A stretch of 64,000 nt of DNA from Thermothelomyces thermophilus ATCC 42464 (lineage: Eukaryota; Ascomycota; Sordariomycetes; Sordariales; Chaetomiaceae). Where the stretch lies: NCBI RefSeq assembly GCF_000226095.1, contig NC_016477.1:1302001-1366000 (forward strand), read 5' to 3'. The stretch's first letter is position 1. Every line of letters starts with the position of its first letter. The position numbers and the translations under genes are program-made. This document shows, piece after piece, positions 36,063 to 47,687 of the stretch. A model generated the notes under the pieces. The model did no database searches and was not told the DNA's origin. It saw only the letters and a program-made list of their open reading frames with translations.

Positions 36063-39000
36063 ATGTTCAAGGTCAAGGCTCTGTATGACTACGCCTCTGG
36101 GCACGAGGACGACCTCGAATTCACGGTCGGACAGATCATCACCGTGACCGATGAAGTGGATGATGACTGGTACGGGGGCGAATACGTAGACGAGTCCGGC
36201 ATCAAGCACGAGGGCATCTTCCCGCGCAATTTCGTCGAGAAGTACGAACCTACCGCTCCACCCCGCCCGACGAGGTCTCGCCCGAAGAAGGAACCTGAGG
36301 TTGTCCCGGCTCCCGCGCCCGAGGCTCCTGCTGCTGCTGCCCCTCCCGCCCCGCCACCCGACTCGCCGAAGCAGGCGACGCCGGAGCCCGAGGAGACACC
36401 GAAGCCGGCGGGCCCCGCGCCGTCATCTGAGACTTCCTCGGCAGCCCCCCGGGTTCCCGCGCCCGTCGCAAAACCTCCGGCACCCCAGCCGGTGCAGCCG
36501 GTGCAGCCGGTGCAAGCTCCTGCTCCTGCCCCCGCTCCTGCGCCGCCCGCCCCACAGCCCGCCCAGGTCCCGTCTGCGGCCTCACCGCCTGCCCCCAAAT
36601 CGGGTCCCTCGTCGCCCAAGCCCAGCGGGCCGCCTCCCGTGTCCGAGAAGCCGACGAGTAGCTCGTTCAAGGATCGCATTGCTGCCTTCAACAAACCCGC
36701 GGCTCCGCCGATCGCCCCTTTTAAGCCCGGCAACCTGAGCTCCAGCGGCGCCGCCTTCATCAAGAAGCCTTTCGTCGCTCCCCCGCCTAGCAGAAATGCC
36801 TACATCCCGCCGCCGTCCCAGGTGCCCGTTGCAAAGATCTACCGGAGAGAAGAAGACCCGGAAGTGAAGGAACAAGAGGCCGAGGTCTTGGAGAATGCGG
36901 GCAAGGCAGGCCTCATTCCGACGGCTTCCACGAACGAAGGCCAAGCTTCCGAAGACCAGCCCAAGCCCATGAGCCTGAAGGAACGCCTGGCCCTGCTGCA
37001 GAAACAACAGATGGAGACTGCCGCGCGGCATGCCGAGGCTGCGGCTAAAAAGGAGAAGTCCAAGCGGCTGCCCAAGAAGCGCCTTGATAGCCAGGATACC
37101 GTTGAAGGGGAGTCCGCTGAGCGGACCGAAGAGACTACCAGAACATCTACCGATGAGGCTCCGCCGCCGCGCGTGGCACACCCTCCAAGGCGCAGGTCTT
37201 CCAAGGGAACTGAGCCTCGCGACGGAAACGAGGCGGATATGTCCGGGGCCGGCGAGACCACCGAGGGCCAGGAGGAGCTCACGGAGAGGGACGACAGCGA
37301 CGGCAAACCCAAGCACGTCGCCTCGGCATCGAAGCAAGAAGATAGCAGTCGCGACGAGGGAGAGGAGGATGAAGAAGAGGAGGAGGAAGAGGAGGAGATC
37401 GATCCCGAGATTCGTCGCAGGGAAGAGTTACGGGCGAGGATGGCCAAGATGTCAGGCGGGATGGGAATGCCTGGCATGGGGATGCCTCTGTTTGGCGCAC
37501 CCGCGCCGATCCTGCCAAAGAAGAAGAAGGCTGTTCCCGAAAAGCGGGTTGAAGAAGCCGAGGAGCCCACCTCGCCGACCGCGCGTGCCCCTCCTGTTCC
37601 TCTGCCCGGGCTTATGCGGCCTCCGCCTGCTCCTGAGCCCAAGCAGCCCGGGCCGGAAGAAGAGGGAGATGAGGAAGAGAAGGAAGAGGATGAAGAATCT
37701 CAGATCAAAACTCCGCACCAGGAGGCTGCTGCTCCGCCAGGTTGGTTCTCCGACAAGCCAGCCTACCAAGGTTACAGACAGTGCTGACCGTTGTTAGTCC
37801 CGCTCAAGGAGTCTGATGTCCCTCCTCCGGTTCCTGGCGGGCGGCCGGCTCCGCCCCCTGTTCCTGCGGATTGTGAGTATCACCGCGCCCACCGTTTTGC
37901 ACCGTGGAATATTATTGTTAATCTCGTGAAGCACGTCCGCCGCCACCGCCTCCAGCTGCCTCTGCGGTCAAGTCGCCCAGCGAAGGATCGGTGTCGGATG
38001 ACGAACTCTCGGAGCGACCTCTCGAGGAGCCTGGTGCTCCCGGAGACGGTGTGAGCCAGGTTACCAGAGCGCCGCCTCCTCCTCCTCCTGCTGCTGCTGC
38101 TGCCACGACGGCGCCGCCTCCGATTCCATCAACACCTCGCACCTCAGACGACAGGCGTACTTCTTACGTTGGGGAGGCATCCTCCCCTACCTCCCCACGG
38201 GAGTCCCCGACTAGCAAGCGGAATAGCAGGCCGCCACCGCCGATCCCAAGCTCTCCTCCGGCCATCCCACCTGCTCAGTCAAGGCCCCCTCCACCGCCGC
38301 CGCCAGTACCCGTTGGACGCAGAAACAGCGACGAAAGTGAGGATGAGGAGATCACCGAGTACGAAGGTGACTACGACACGGATATTGCGTCTTCGGTCCC
38401 TCATAAGGATGCGCTCAAGGCTCATCAGCGTGACTCGAGCTTTGAGGATGTCATGTCCCCGCGGTCGCCGACCACGGAGGCGCCACCTCCGCCAGTCCCC
38501 GCTGCAGCGCCCCCGAGAGCAGGTCCGCCGCCTGTTCCGAGTCAGCCTCCACCGCCCCCGGCGCGGAGTTCAGTGGATGCGCCCCGAGTGGCACCGCCTC
38601 CTCCGCCGCCACCCAAGGAAGCGCCGAGGCTCGATGACGAGTACGACCCTTACAACTACACTTCCCCCCAGCAGGCCGCTCCAGCAGCGCCCTCATACGG
38701 GATGCCATCGCCGTCTCCGCACTTGAGGCAGCAGGAGGAGGCGTTCACCCAGGAGGCATCACACAGTCAGCATCATCCGAGGTCCCCTCCTCCTCCCCCG
38801 CCGACCGGTCGGGCACCAGGACGGCAGTCCGTCGACTACCAGCGCCACGGCGTTGGTCGTCGGTCCGTGGATGTCACGCGGCCGTCAATGGAATCTGGCT
38901 TCGTTGCTGATGACATCGACCTAGCCAAGCCGTCGTCCTGGTGGCTACAACCGAACGGTCTCCCTCCTCAGCTCCACGGGCGCAAGGATATCTTCTTTGA

Positions 39001-39697
39001 GTCCGAAGAGTCGAGCTCTGCCGACCCTCATCAGGGCGGCAAGACCATCGTCACTCGCGACATCTACGTCCTGTTCCAGGATTACTCCCAAACCGTCATC
39101 ACTGTTCGCTTCAGCCCGCAAGACCCGTCCGACGTCCACCTTGAGCAACGCCACGAGCCGCCGCCGCGTGCCCTGCGCCAGGACCAGCTCGAACAGAGCT
39201 ACGAGCGCTTTGGCCGCGCCATTGGCGAGGCGGCTGCCTCCAAGAAGGACACGGTTGTCGGCGACGGCACCCCGCAGGCGCTCGTCTACGAGCTGCTCCG
39301 GCCGTTCAAGGACGCCCTCTTGCCCGTCGGCGCGCGCGCGTACGGCGCCCTCGTCTATAGCAACCTGGCCAACGCCAGCACGACGCAAAATGACGAGATC
39401 CGGCCCGGCGACATTGTGAGCATCCGCAACGCAAAGTTCCAGGGCAAGCACGGGGCCATGCACGCCAAGTACTCGATGGAGGTCGGCAAGCCCGATCACG
39501 TCGCCGTCGTGGCGGAGTGGGACGGCACGAAGAAAAAGGTCAAGGCTTGGGAGCAGGGCCGGGAGAGCAAGAAGGTGAAACTCGAGTCGTTCAGGCTGGA
39601 TGACCTGCGGTCGGGCGAGGTCAAGATCTGGCGGGTCATGCCTAGGAGCTGGATCGGCTGGGAGTCGAATACCGGTGCTGGTGGAGCGGGGAATTAG
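36063..39697 (+). CDS. bbc1: SH3 protein Bbc1/Mti1 (cortical actin patch)
   Basis: Endocytic actin-patch protein that in yeast binds type I myosins and restrains Las17/WASP-Arp2/3 activity. Three exons, 36063-37740, 37798-37872 and 37932-39697, giving 1172 residues. The first ~65 residues are an SH3 domain with ALYDYASG, DDDWYGGEY and GIFPRNFVEKYE. A long central region is rich in Pro, Ala and Glu, with many PPPP ligand motifs, an MSLKERLALLQKQQ helix and an acidic EEEEEE run. The C-terminal ~250 residues start at SSWWLQPNGLPPQLHGR and contain the TIVTRDIYVLFQDYSQTVI block and a final globular region, the conserved BBC1/AIM3 C-terminal domain. Exon 2 is a 75 nt Pro-rich exon. Phases match at both junctions (APPVPLKESDV and ADSRPPPP). 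A PVQPVQPVQ repeat lies near 36490. Confidence 0.9.
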
Positions 39698-42351
39698 GAG
39701 GCCCTCTTGCAGATGAAGGATTTGAAGGGATTTGGTGTGGCGTGGGGGTTCGTTGACGTGTTGGTTAGGGTCGCTACGGGAGTTGATGGTGGTAAAAGAT
39801 GAACAGTGTGAGGTGGAATATGATGAAAAAAAGGAAGAGGGGAAGAGAAGGGGGGGGGGGGGGGGGGTTGGTGGTGTCTCGATGTCAAGCTTGACAGTTA
39901 GCTGCGTTGTCTTGAGTCGTTTGGAAGTGGAGGATCCTTGTCATTAGCAAAGCAAAGCAAAGCAAGAGGACTTGTGGCTCGGTCGTTGTTTAGGCCGTTG
40001 CATAAATTACCACACAATCGCGGTCTGTAACCATGCTTGTTTATCTAGCTAACTATTGCGTTACCTCTCTTTCTTGGTCTGAACATCTTTCTTGGACGGG
40101 CTGCGTACATACAGGTATGGGTGACTTGCTTCCTCCTCTGAACACGGAGTATATACGTTTAAATCGGGCCGGTGGCGACGACTTTGTTCGGGGAGGCCGC
40201 CTTCAGCAGCATTCTTCAAGACTCGTCCTCGAGGCTTCCAAGTTGTTTCGCCCCTTGTCCGGCCCTCCTTGTCCTCTACCACAGCCTCTTCTTTCTCCAG
40301 CCAGTTCCTAATAGGGGCTTTTTTTTTTTTTTTTTTTTTTTAACACCCTGGCTTCGCTAGCCGGATTGTGCCATTCCGTGCAGCCATCAGGATGAAGATG
40401 ATGAGCTGCCTCTTTTCCTATCTTTGATCCTTAATCTACCACAACCACAATGGTGTCAAGTATTAGATCCTTCAGCAGTGGTTGAGGGTAAAGTTCTGAT
40501 GAACCGGTTGAATGTTTCTTACTCTCGAGTTCGCTATTGGAAAAGGTGGTTTGGTCAAGTTTTGTCTCATATGTGACCGAGAATGCCGTGAGATACCTGA
40601 GCCATTCCTCCATCTAACCATCCTTTCATCCTCCGTATCCTATCACCATAACTGCACGACCCTCCCTGCCTGCTTGTCCTGTTTTCCGTATTTTCTTCAC
40701 TTTGCCGGCATGCACTAGGAGTCATATATTCCTTGACAACCCAAAACCCACCGTATCCCGTCATAACTGGTCATAACTGATCGAGTAAAGGCGGACAAAA
40801 TATTTTTTTTCATTTTTTGTGGACCTAAGCATCCTTGAGTAGGCAGGACAACTGAAGCTGCAGAATTGGGTACCTCGAGTGCTCATGTATGTACGCAGGA
40901 GGGGTTCCTGCGTGGATGCCCTTCCCGCATACATGCAGCCCAACGTCCCTCTCCATATGCAGCACAATGCATCCATACATCCTTGTATTCCTGCACAATG
41001 TAGAAGGGGTTTTCTGAGGTGGGGAGAGAGTTTCTATCCAATCAATTCAACGTCGACAGCCCGCCGCGTCTCCTCGGCCCTGGACCTACAAAGCGATTCA
41101 GTGGAATCGAGGAAGGCAGAGCAGAGCAGGTAAACGCCGTTGTCGTTGTCAATGAGGGTTGAACGCTTCGAACGGGACTATTCCATATCTCAGATCCTAG
41201 TCCGTACTCCTAACCAACATTGATCAAGACACTGTACGGGAACCCCACGCACGTGTATGGGAGGCTCAGCACGGGATAGGACGGACTGGCCGGGAATAGG
41301 AGTTAACCTGCGCTGGGTTCGACACGGCGTAACGCCCTAGAGCTGCAGCAGTGCTCTCTGCATTGCCACTTTATTGAGGCTTAGGGGGGCATCATATGCT
41401 CTCCAACCAACAACCCCCTCGCCTCCCCGAGGAGCACGTATGATTCCTGCCTGTCCCATCCGCACCCCGTGTGCCTATCGAACCCTGGCGGTTGACGCGG
41501 CCTTGATGGTGGCCCGGGGTAGATCGTGGGGTTATGGACAGTTGACCATAAGTGCGGGGAGTGGACGAGCTTGATGATCTCGTCGCCTCATTTTGGGAGG
41601 GCAAGGGGCTGCATGCAGGCTTGCTCTAGATCGGGGTGCCATCGAGAAGCTGAGAGCAAGGTGAACTGCACACGGAGAGGCATTGGATTGATGGAGCCTC
41701 GACCGCCGAGCGGGATGTGAGTTGGCAAAGAGAGCGCTCATGGTGGTCAGACCATTCGCCGTATATGACTGCCGTGTGACAGACCTCAACTTTGAGGGAT
41801 GGTGTACGAATGCGAGATGTTGGTGGAAGAGAAAACCCCAGGTCTGATCAGCCCCAGATTAACGCTGCGGATCTGACGATATCCCGCGTTGTCCCAACCT
41901 TCTCCTCGCCTTTCGGTCGACGCTGGTAGATTTTGCTTGCTTGAGCCTTCAGAAGACGACGCGGGATGATATGAGCACCTTAATGTCCGGGTCTGTTCAG
42001 TGATACAACCAATCGCCCCTTCTACGGTTCATAGCCAATTACTCAACGCACTTCTCCCATCCCTCATAGACGATCCAATGCCCCTGGGAGGCATGATTCT
42101 AGGCTATCAGACGTCGTGCCAATTCCTCAACGTGGGGTAATGCCTGATCATCTCCCCTCTACGGGGTTAACCGGCCCCAAACTGCATCCCAGCCGGACAT
42201 TGAGAGTGGTCCATTGGAAGTAAGGAATGGGACACTCTCAGAAAAATCATGCAACACAGGCCCAATCGCCTCAAACCGCCCACCCGTCGATGAAACTCCG
42301 GGGCCCAATGAGAGAACTCGCGCATGCAACAGAACACTTTCGTCATCTCCA

Positions 42352-42377
42352 GACATCAGATGCAGACATCAGATGCA
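42352..42377. repeat. 13 bp perfect tandem duplication
   Basis: GACATCAGATGCA occurs twice in direct succession (42352-42364 and 42365-42377), in noncoding sequence. Confidence 0.9.
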
Positions 42378-44066
42378 GACGGTTTCTTCACGCGAGGGCC
42401 AACCCGTCGAGGGCATCTGGCTATGGATTTGCTGCACACAAAGGAGAACAGGAAGAGACAACGGCTGCGCATGAGGCGGGGAGACTATGCCATGCGTCTA
42501 ACCGCCGCGCCTAAATATGACGGGGACATACTTCCAGGAGGGCTGTGGCCGTAGGGGAAGGAGGCCCACCCCCCAGTCTTGAAATGTTGAACCATTAAAT
42601 CCACATGATGTTGGTAGCTGGGTATATCCGGTCTGCACGGCATATCTGTGCAGAGTACCGAGCAGGCCCCTGACTGAACGACTCGCTCCTCCCTCGCAAA
42701 CAAATGTTTCATTCATGCCGAGTCGAGATGTGCGCCTCTCGATCAACCGGCCGCTGCATCCGCCTCGAGCGAGTGAAGCAGAATGTGAATGAAGCTTCAA
42801 TATACTCCCGAGACGGAACATGAAGGGCGAGCATCGGGCCCCATAGGTCCGTAGTACACGTGCTGTATAACCAGCGGCAGCTTGCCGAGAGGCTTCACTC
42901 TTCAAGAGAGGGGAATACAACTTGAACATCACTTGGCATACCCGAGACTGTGATCCTGCAACGAGACGCCCGTTTGGGTCACGGTCAGAATGATATCGCC
43001 AGGTGCTACGAACATCTAGTCCCAGGACCGGGATGATCCGCGAAGACTTCGCGAAGGAAGGCGGAGTCCAGACCGCAAACAGGAGCCATGCAAGAGACCG
43101 GCCAATCGGCCACCCGACGGCGATGCGAAGCTCCTTGCTCAACACAAAGTCCCTGTTCCGACCCAGAAGGACTTCCGATCCATCACCGGACCGGGCCCGT
43201 CACCTGAGCAACCGTGGCTGAGGACGACGAAACGCTCGTCTTCTGACAAAGTGCTGATCGACTGAACCCGAAGGAGTTGGAGATCACCCTGCATCGAAAC
43301 AAGAAAAGACGGTGAGTCCGCTAAGACCCGTGCCTGAGTGGTGCAAGGGACCTGAAGCGGTACTACTACCTAGAGCTTTGATGACGCTCAGAGCGGCGAT
43401 GCCGGGTCCGGTGCGGCGGGTGCGCAATCGCGATGGTATGAGTCACGGCAACATCTTTTTTTTTTTTTTTCGCTCCATGAAGACGGCCAGAGAAAGCCCA
43501 GCAGAACGCGATGGTCCCGGTGATTGTTGGTGGACCTCCAATGCCGGACACGCGCTCTGAATGCTGGGATGGAGGTTGTGGTTCGAGCTGCCGGCGAATC
43601 AACGCTTGACACAAGTCAGCATCGCATGGCTGCGCACGAATGGCTGCAAATGGTTGCAGTAGCCAACAAGTCCGTCTCCTCGATTCGGCAAGCCGCCGTC
43701 TGCGCCAAGGCCAGTTTCTCAATTCGAGGTTCGGACTTGGGTGAGCAAAATGGAAGCTCTTGGAATGGTCTTCTAAAAAAGAATAAAGCGGCTGTCGCTA
43801 AAGCTCCGCATGATCCTACTTCGTGACTTGAGCGACTTTGTCGAGCGAGGCGCTTGCTAGCAGACTCCAAATTTCTCCGTTGATTCAGCTCCTGCTTAGG
43901 GTCTGGGGCACAACATGCTGGGGAGGTTGGTGATCGCCTATCGAACTCGACAGAGCTGTTGCCGGTTGGACGGGGACAGCTTCACCCTAGCAGCCTCCCC
44001 AGCGATCTCTGAGCAGCCAGTCATATTGCTTGGCGCGAGCAGCCCCAGAGGCTTCCAAGTGCTGTA

Positions 44067-44087
44067 ATCCGTACTTAGTGTACGGAT
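44067..44087. repeat. 8 bp perfect inverted repeat ATCCGTAC / GTACGGAT
   Basis: ATCCGTAC (44067-44074), a 5 bp TTAGT spacer, then GTACGGAT (44080-44087); a further TCCGTA follows at 44091-44096. Same motif family as near rtr1 and hos3. Confidence 0.85.
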
Positions 44088-45018
44088 ACCTCCGTAGTGA
44101 CCGTCATCGACTCGGTGGTTCGGCAAGCCTGTGTGGGTCGCGTTGGGCATCCGGGCATCGACGCAGCGACTGAGAATGAGCTGTTCCAGATTGCGTCCCA
44201 TGCCATATCATGAGACCGCCACGTAGTGCACGGCGTCCGCACCACGTTTGGCAGGGTATGGTTGCCAATACCTCGCATTTTTCGGCAGTCCGGGACAGCG
44301 CTTCGGGTATGCGGTGATTCCATTGAGTGAGCTTGTTCCAAAACCTCGGCCGTATTTCGAGAGTTGCATGGCTAAAAAAGAAGAAGAAAAAATATCGAGA
44401 AAATGTTGTCCGCGCTGGCAGATGGCTTGCTGTGCACCGCGTTGTCCAGGAAACGTTGCAGAGAACACCGACGATCAAGGTTCGCTGTGGTCCTTAACTT
44501 TACTTTGGTGGTCAAGAATAGAACGGCATCTGGCAATAGAGACAGCACCATGGTTGCTGTCGCGTGTTCGTGGCGCGACTCAAAGGGAATAGTGGAATTG
44601 ACAGAAAATGCGTCTGTACAAACCGCGATTAGGTCGGTCACAAGGAAACAAATGCAAATGATGACAAGTTTTTGCCCGGCCGATGGCAGGATCTTGCACC
44701 TACCAGTTGTTCCTAGCAGGGTCAGAGAGAGAGATCACTCAGTGTTCGTGGACGCCTCTCGGTGGCAACCGGAGGGTGAGCCTCGGGACGGAGATTGAAA
44801 CAATGTGCACCGGGTTGCAGGCGTGGCGGGATGTTGTTGCGGATGAGAATGTTCAAGCTGGTCTCAACCACGGAGCACCAGCCGCAACTGTGGCAATGTC
44901 TCGCTTCCCGCAGAAAGGTAATGATGCCTCAGGTCGCCTTCATTCAATACTTCTGCCTGTCAGGTGTGATACTTGGGCAACCGCCCATGTAGCATAATAG
45001 ACAAGGTTTGGAGTGGTG

Positions 45019-45067
45019 TATGTACAGTACCTAGGTAGGTAGGTAGGTATGTATGTATGTACAGTAC
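45019..45067. repeat. TAGG/TATG microsatellite flanked by 12 bp direct repeats
   Basis: TATGTACAGTAC at 45019-45030 and again at 45056-45067, enclosing CTAGG(TAGG)n followed by (TATG)n. Noncoding. Confidence 0.9.
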
Positions 45068-46158
45068 ATATATACCTTGATGTACTTTAGTACCCAGGAA
45101 TTTTCTTGCACGAGAGAAATGCTCCGCGAGGGCACTCCGAGCCAAAGGCATGACAGCGTGCGACTTCCCAATTAGGCGTTGCCGAGAGGACCCTGGCCAA
45201 TCACAAGACCTCTCCTTGATCGATATTTCAGCGAATGGCTGCGGTCGAGCAGTTCTCGGAAACGTGAGCAGCCTGGCGCCGTCCACTGGGAAAGCGCGCG
45301 CAACGGCTGACCACGACGAGAGTGGCTGGTCTTATCCAAAACCACCAACCTCCCCCCTCTCTTCCGCCTCTTGGAGCGCCAATGTCCCATGTCGGCACAT
45401 CCGAGGCTGTACCCGACACCTGACACCTGTGGACGACGGGAAACGCCCATCTTGATGATGATGATGATGGCGTTACCTGTTGCGCGCCAGTTTCTTGGAA
45501 TTTTTGTTTTCTTGGGGACGGAGTCTTTTTCGCACACACGGAAGTCCCGCGTGGCCAAAACAAATGCTTAAAGAGCTGTTTCTCTCCCAAGTGCTATCGT
45601 CGCACTTTTTTGGATGGACCACTTGGCTCCTGCAGCTTGCATCCTTCATTCCATCGACCTGTCAATTGGCAGAGGGCACACTCCACCCTGATAGCACTCC
45701 TAGTCGCAGACCCTGCCACCGCATCCCACCTGTTCACCCGGTCCGGGGACGCTCACTTGTCACCACGCCACACGCCAACAAGGTCCCCGCGTTTTTGTGC
45801 CCGACCCCAACCCGACAACTGCGACCTCGACAACGCACACGCCTCGCACTGCAGCCCTGGCGCAACCCAGCAATCCTCGGCACGCCATGCCGGGCCATCT
45901 TCTTAGTCGCCAATCGCTGAACATCCCTGAAACTCGCCCTCTAAGACTATCGCAGACCTTCTGGCACCCCACGTCACCCCCCCGCGGGCCATTGGTCAAG
46001 AAACAGAATAGACCCTTTGTATAAACACCACCCGAGGAACCCCCCAACATTCCGTCTGATCGGGAACTTGTGTTCTCCACACAGCAACTATACACACACA
46101 GGACACATCCCTCGACTGCTCTCAAGCAGCAGCAGAAACGCATCACACACAGCTCAAG

Positions 46159-47687
46159 ATGGCTGCTCAATATCCCAGGAGACAACCCTCTAGCCAGTCC
46201 TCCTCCAGCCACGGCTCTCGCAGCAGGGGGAGTAACGACTCATACGACTCGCATTCTACCGCTCCTACCTCACTCTACTCCTCGCCATGCCCCTCGGATC
46301 TGAAGAGCTCACCGTCCTCCGCAGAGGCCGGCGCCTATGCCGGCGCCAAGCACCGGCAGGCGTACGACTCGCGCGACGACGTCAGCCCCGCTACTTCGCT
46401 CTACCCGCGCTCGTCCGTCGAGACCTACGCCTCGACCACGGCTTCCCGCGAGGACCTGGACGCAGCGGATCTCGACGAGACGGTCGACTTCGAGGACAGC
46501 TCCATCCCGCCCCTGCCCGTCTACCGGCGCGAAGTCGTCGAGCCGTACGTGCGCCCGGCGACGCCCCAGGAGTTCGGCAAACTCTTCCCCTCGCTTAATC
46601 GCCTGACGATACGGCACGACGAGTTCACCTCGGATGGGAACATGAACCTGCGCATCGACACGGTGGTGACGGGCCGCCGGAGGACAGCCATCCAGCTCTT
46701 CCACCTGCGCATGTACGACCTGGCGAAGCGGGAGTTCTCGTTGAGGCGGTACTCGCGCGACTCTGGCCGCGAGGTCTGCAACTCGAAGCGCAAGTTCACC
46801 GAGCCTGCCGTGCCGAGGCCCAACACGGCGGCGGACGAGCGGCCGACCCTGAAGCAGTCCATGTCGACCGCCCTCAGGACGTTTGGTGGTGGGAAGCCGG
46901 TTCTGCGCCGCGCCAAATCCGGCATGACGGTGCAGGGACGCCCCGGCACGGGCTACTCGACGTGCGAAGGCGACGACGAGCTGGTCTTCGACGCCAGCAA
47001 CCTGTCTCGCCTGTCGCTCGACAGCCGCCTGGTCCGGAGCAAGGCCCAGCGCCCGACGCCGACCAACACCATCAAGCTGGAGTTCAGCAACTATGCCCGC
47101 GTCGACGTCAACCGCCGCGGCGGAAAGGGCAGTAAGCGCTACGAGTTTGAGTGGTGGGGTCACCGGTACAACTGGAAGCGCGCCGTCGACAAGCAACTGG
47201 CCTTGGTTTCGTTCCACCTGATCCGGGACGGCAACACGGGCGCGCCCGTCGCGCACATCGTCCCCGAGACGAGGGCACCAACCCAAGTGTTTGCCGACGA
47301 CAGTGCTGGCGGATGGGTCCCTCCGTGCTTCATGTGGATCGCCGACGAGTCCGTCATTGATGCCGTCACGGACGTTGCCGAGTAAGTGAAACCCACCCTG
47401 TCTTCTTTAACTGCTGTACCAACCAAATGCTAACCCGCCTCCCGCTTAGCGTCATCATGGCCACCGGACTGATCGCCCTCGTCGACGACTGCATCAAGGA
47501 GAGATGGCAGACCAAGAAGGCTCACCGCATTCCCATGCCATCCCCCCTCAAGTCCGTCAACCTCGATGCCGTGAGCCCCAAGGCCCTCATGCAACACGTA
47601 TTTGGCCGCCGGTATTCGAACGACCACCAGCGCCCCACGACTCCGTCGAGCCCTCTGCGGTTCACCAGTTTCGCCGCTGCCCGCTAG
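46159..47687 (+). CDS. Conserved-looking protein of unknown function
   Basis: Two exons, 46159-47381 and 47450-47687, giving 486 residues. The GTAAGT donor, CTAAC branch and TAG acceptor join to give TDVADVIMATGL. I do not recognise the family. Residues 1 to ~110 are Ser-rich and disordered. A folded region starts near VEPYVRPATPQEFGKLFPSL and continues with NMNLRIDTVV, TAIQLFHLRMYDLAKREFSL and, after a Lys/Arg/Ser-rich linker, NTIKLEFSNYARVDVN, KRYEFEWWGHRYNWKR and GGWVPPCFMWIADESVIDA. The beta-strand-like pattern, Trp-rich WWGHRYNW and a final amphipathic segment (VIMATGLIALVDDCIKERW) suggest a globular domain, possibly a tubby/LURP-one-like barrel, but that is a guess. No signal peptide or membrane segment. 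It has an unusually long 6.5 kb upstream region. Confidence 0.8.

Larger units (their letters stand above)
39698..46158. other. 6.5 kb region without a recognisable gene
   Basis: Largest gene-free interval in the window. The longest frame (215 codons, minus strand, 42498-43145) has no domain-like composition. No transposase, reverse transcriptase or terminal repeats were seen, and composition is mixed rather than AT-rich, so it does not look like an ancient RIP-mutated element. It contains a G18 run (39850-39867), four AGCAA units (39946-39965), a T23 run (40319-40341), a T14 run near 43457, a 13 bp tandem repeat (42352-42377), an ATCCGTAC inverted repeat (44067-44087) and a TAGG/TATG tract (45019-45067). 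It could hold a long promoter, a long 5' leader of the downstream gene, or noncoding RNA. Confidence 0.5.

Noticed and set aside
41301-41500. GTTCGACAC and TATCGAACC segments resembling a tRNA B box
   Set aside because: No matching T-stem, acceptor stem or A box could be drawn on either strand.
42498-43145. 215-codon minus-strand frame in the gene-free interval
   Set aside because: Composition is rich in Ser, Arg, Gly and Cys with no domain-like pattern. No continuing exons were found.
45480-45920. Thr/His/Pro-rich frames upstream of the 46159 gene
   Set aside because: Several frames are open at once in C-rich leader-like DNA, so none is convincing.
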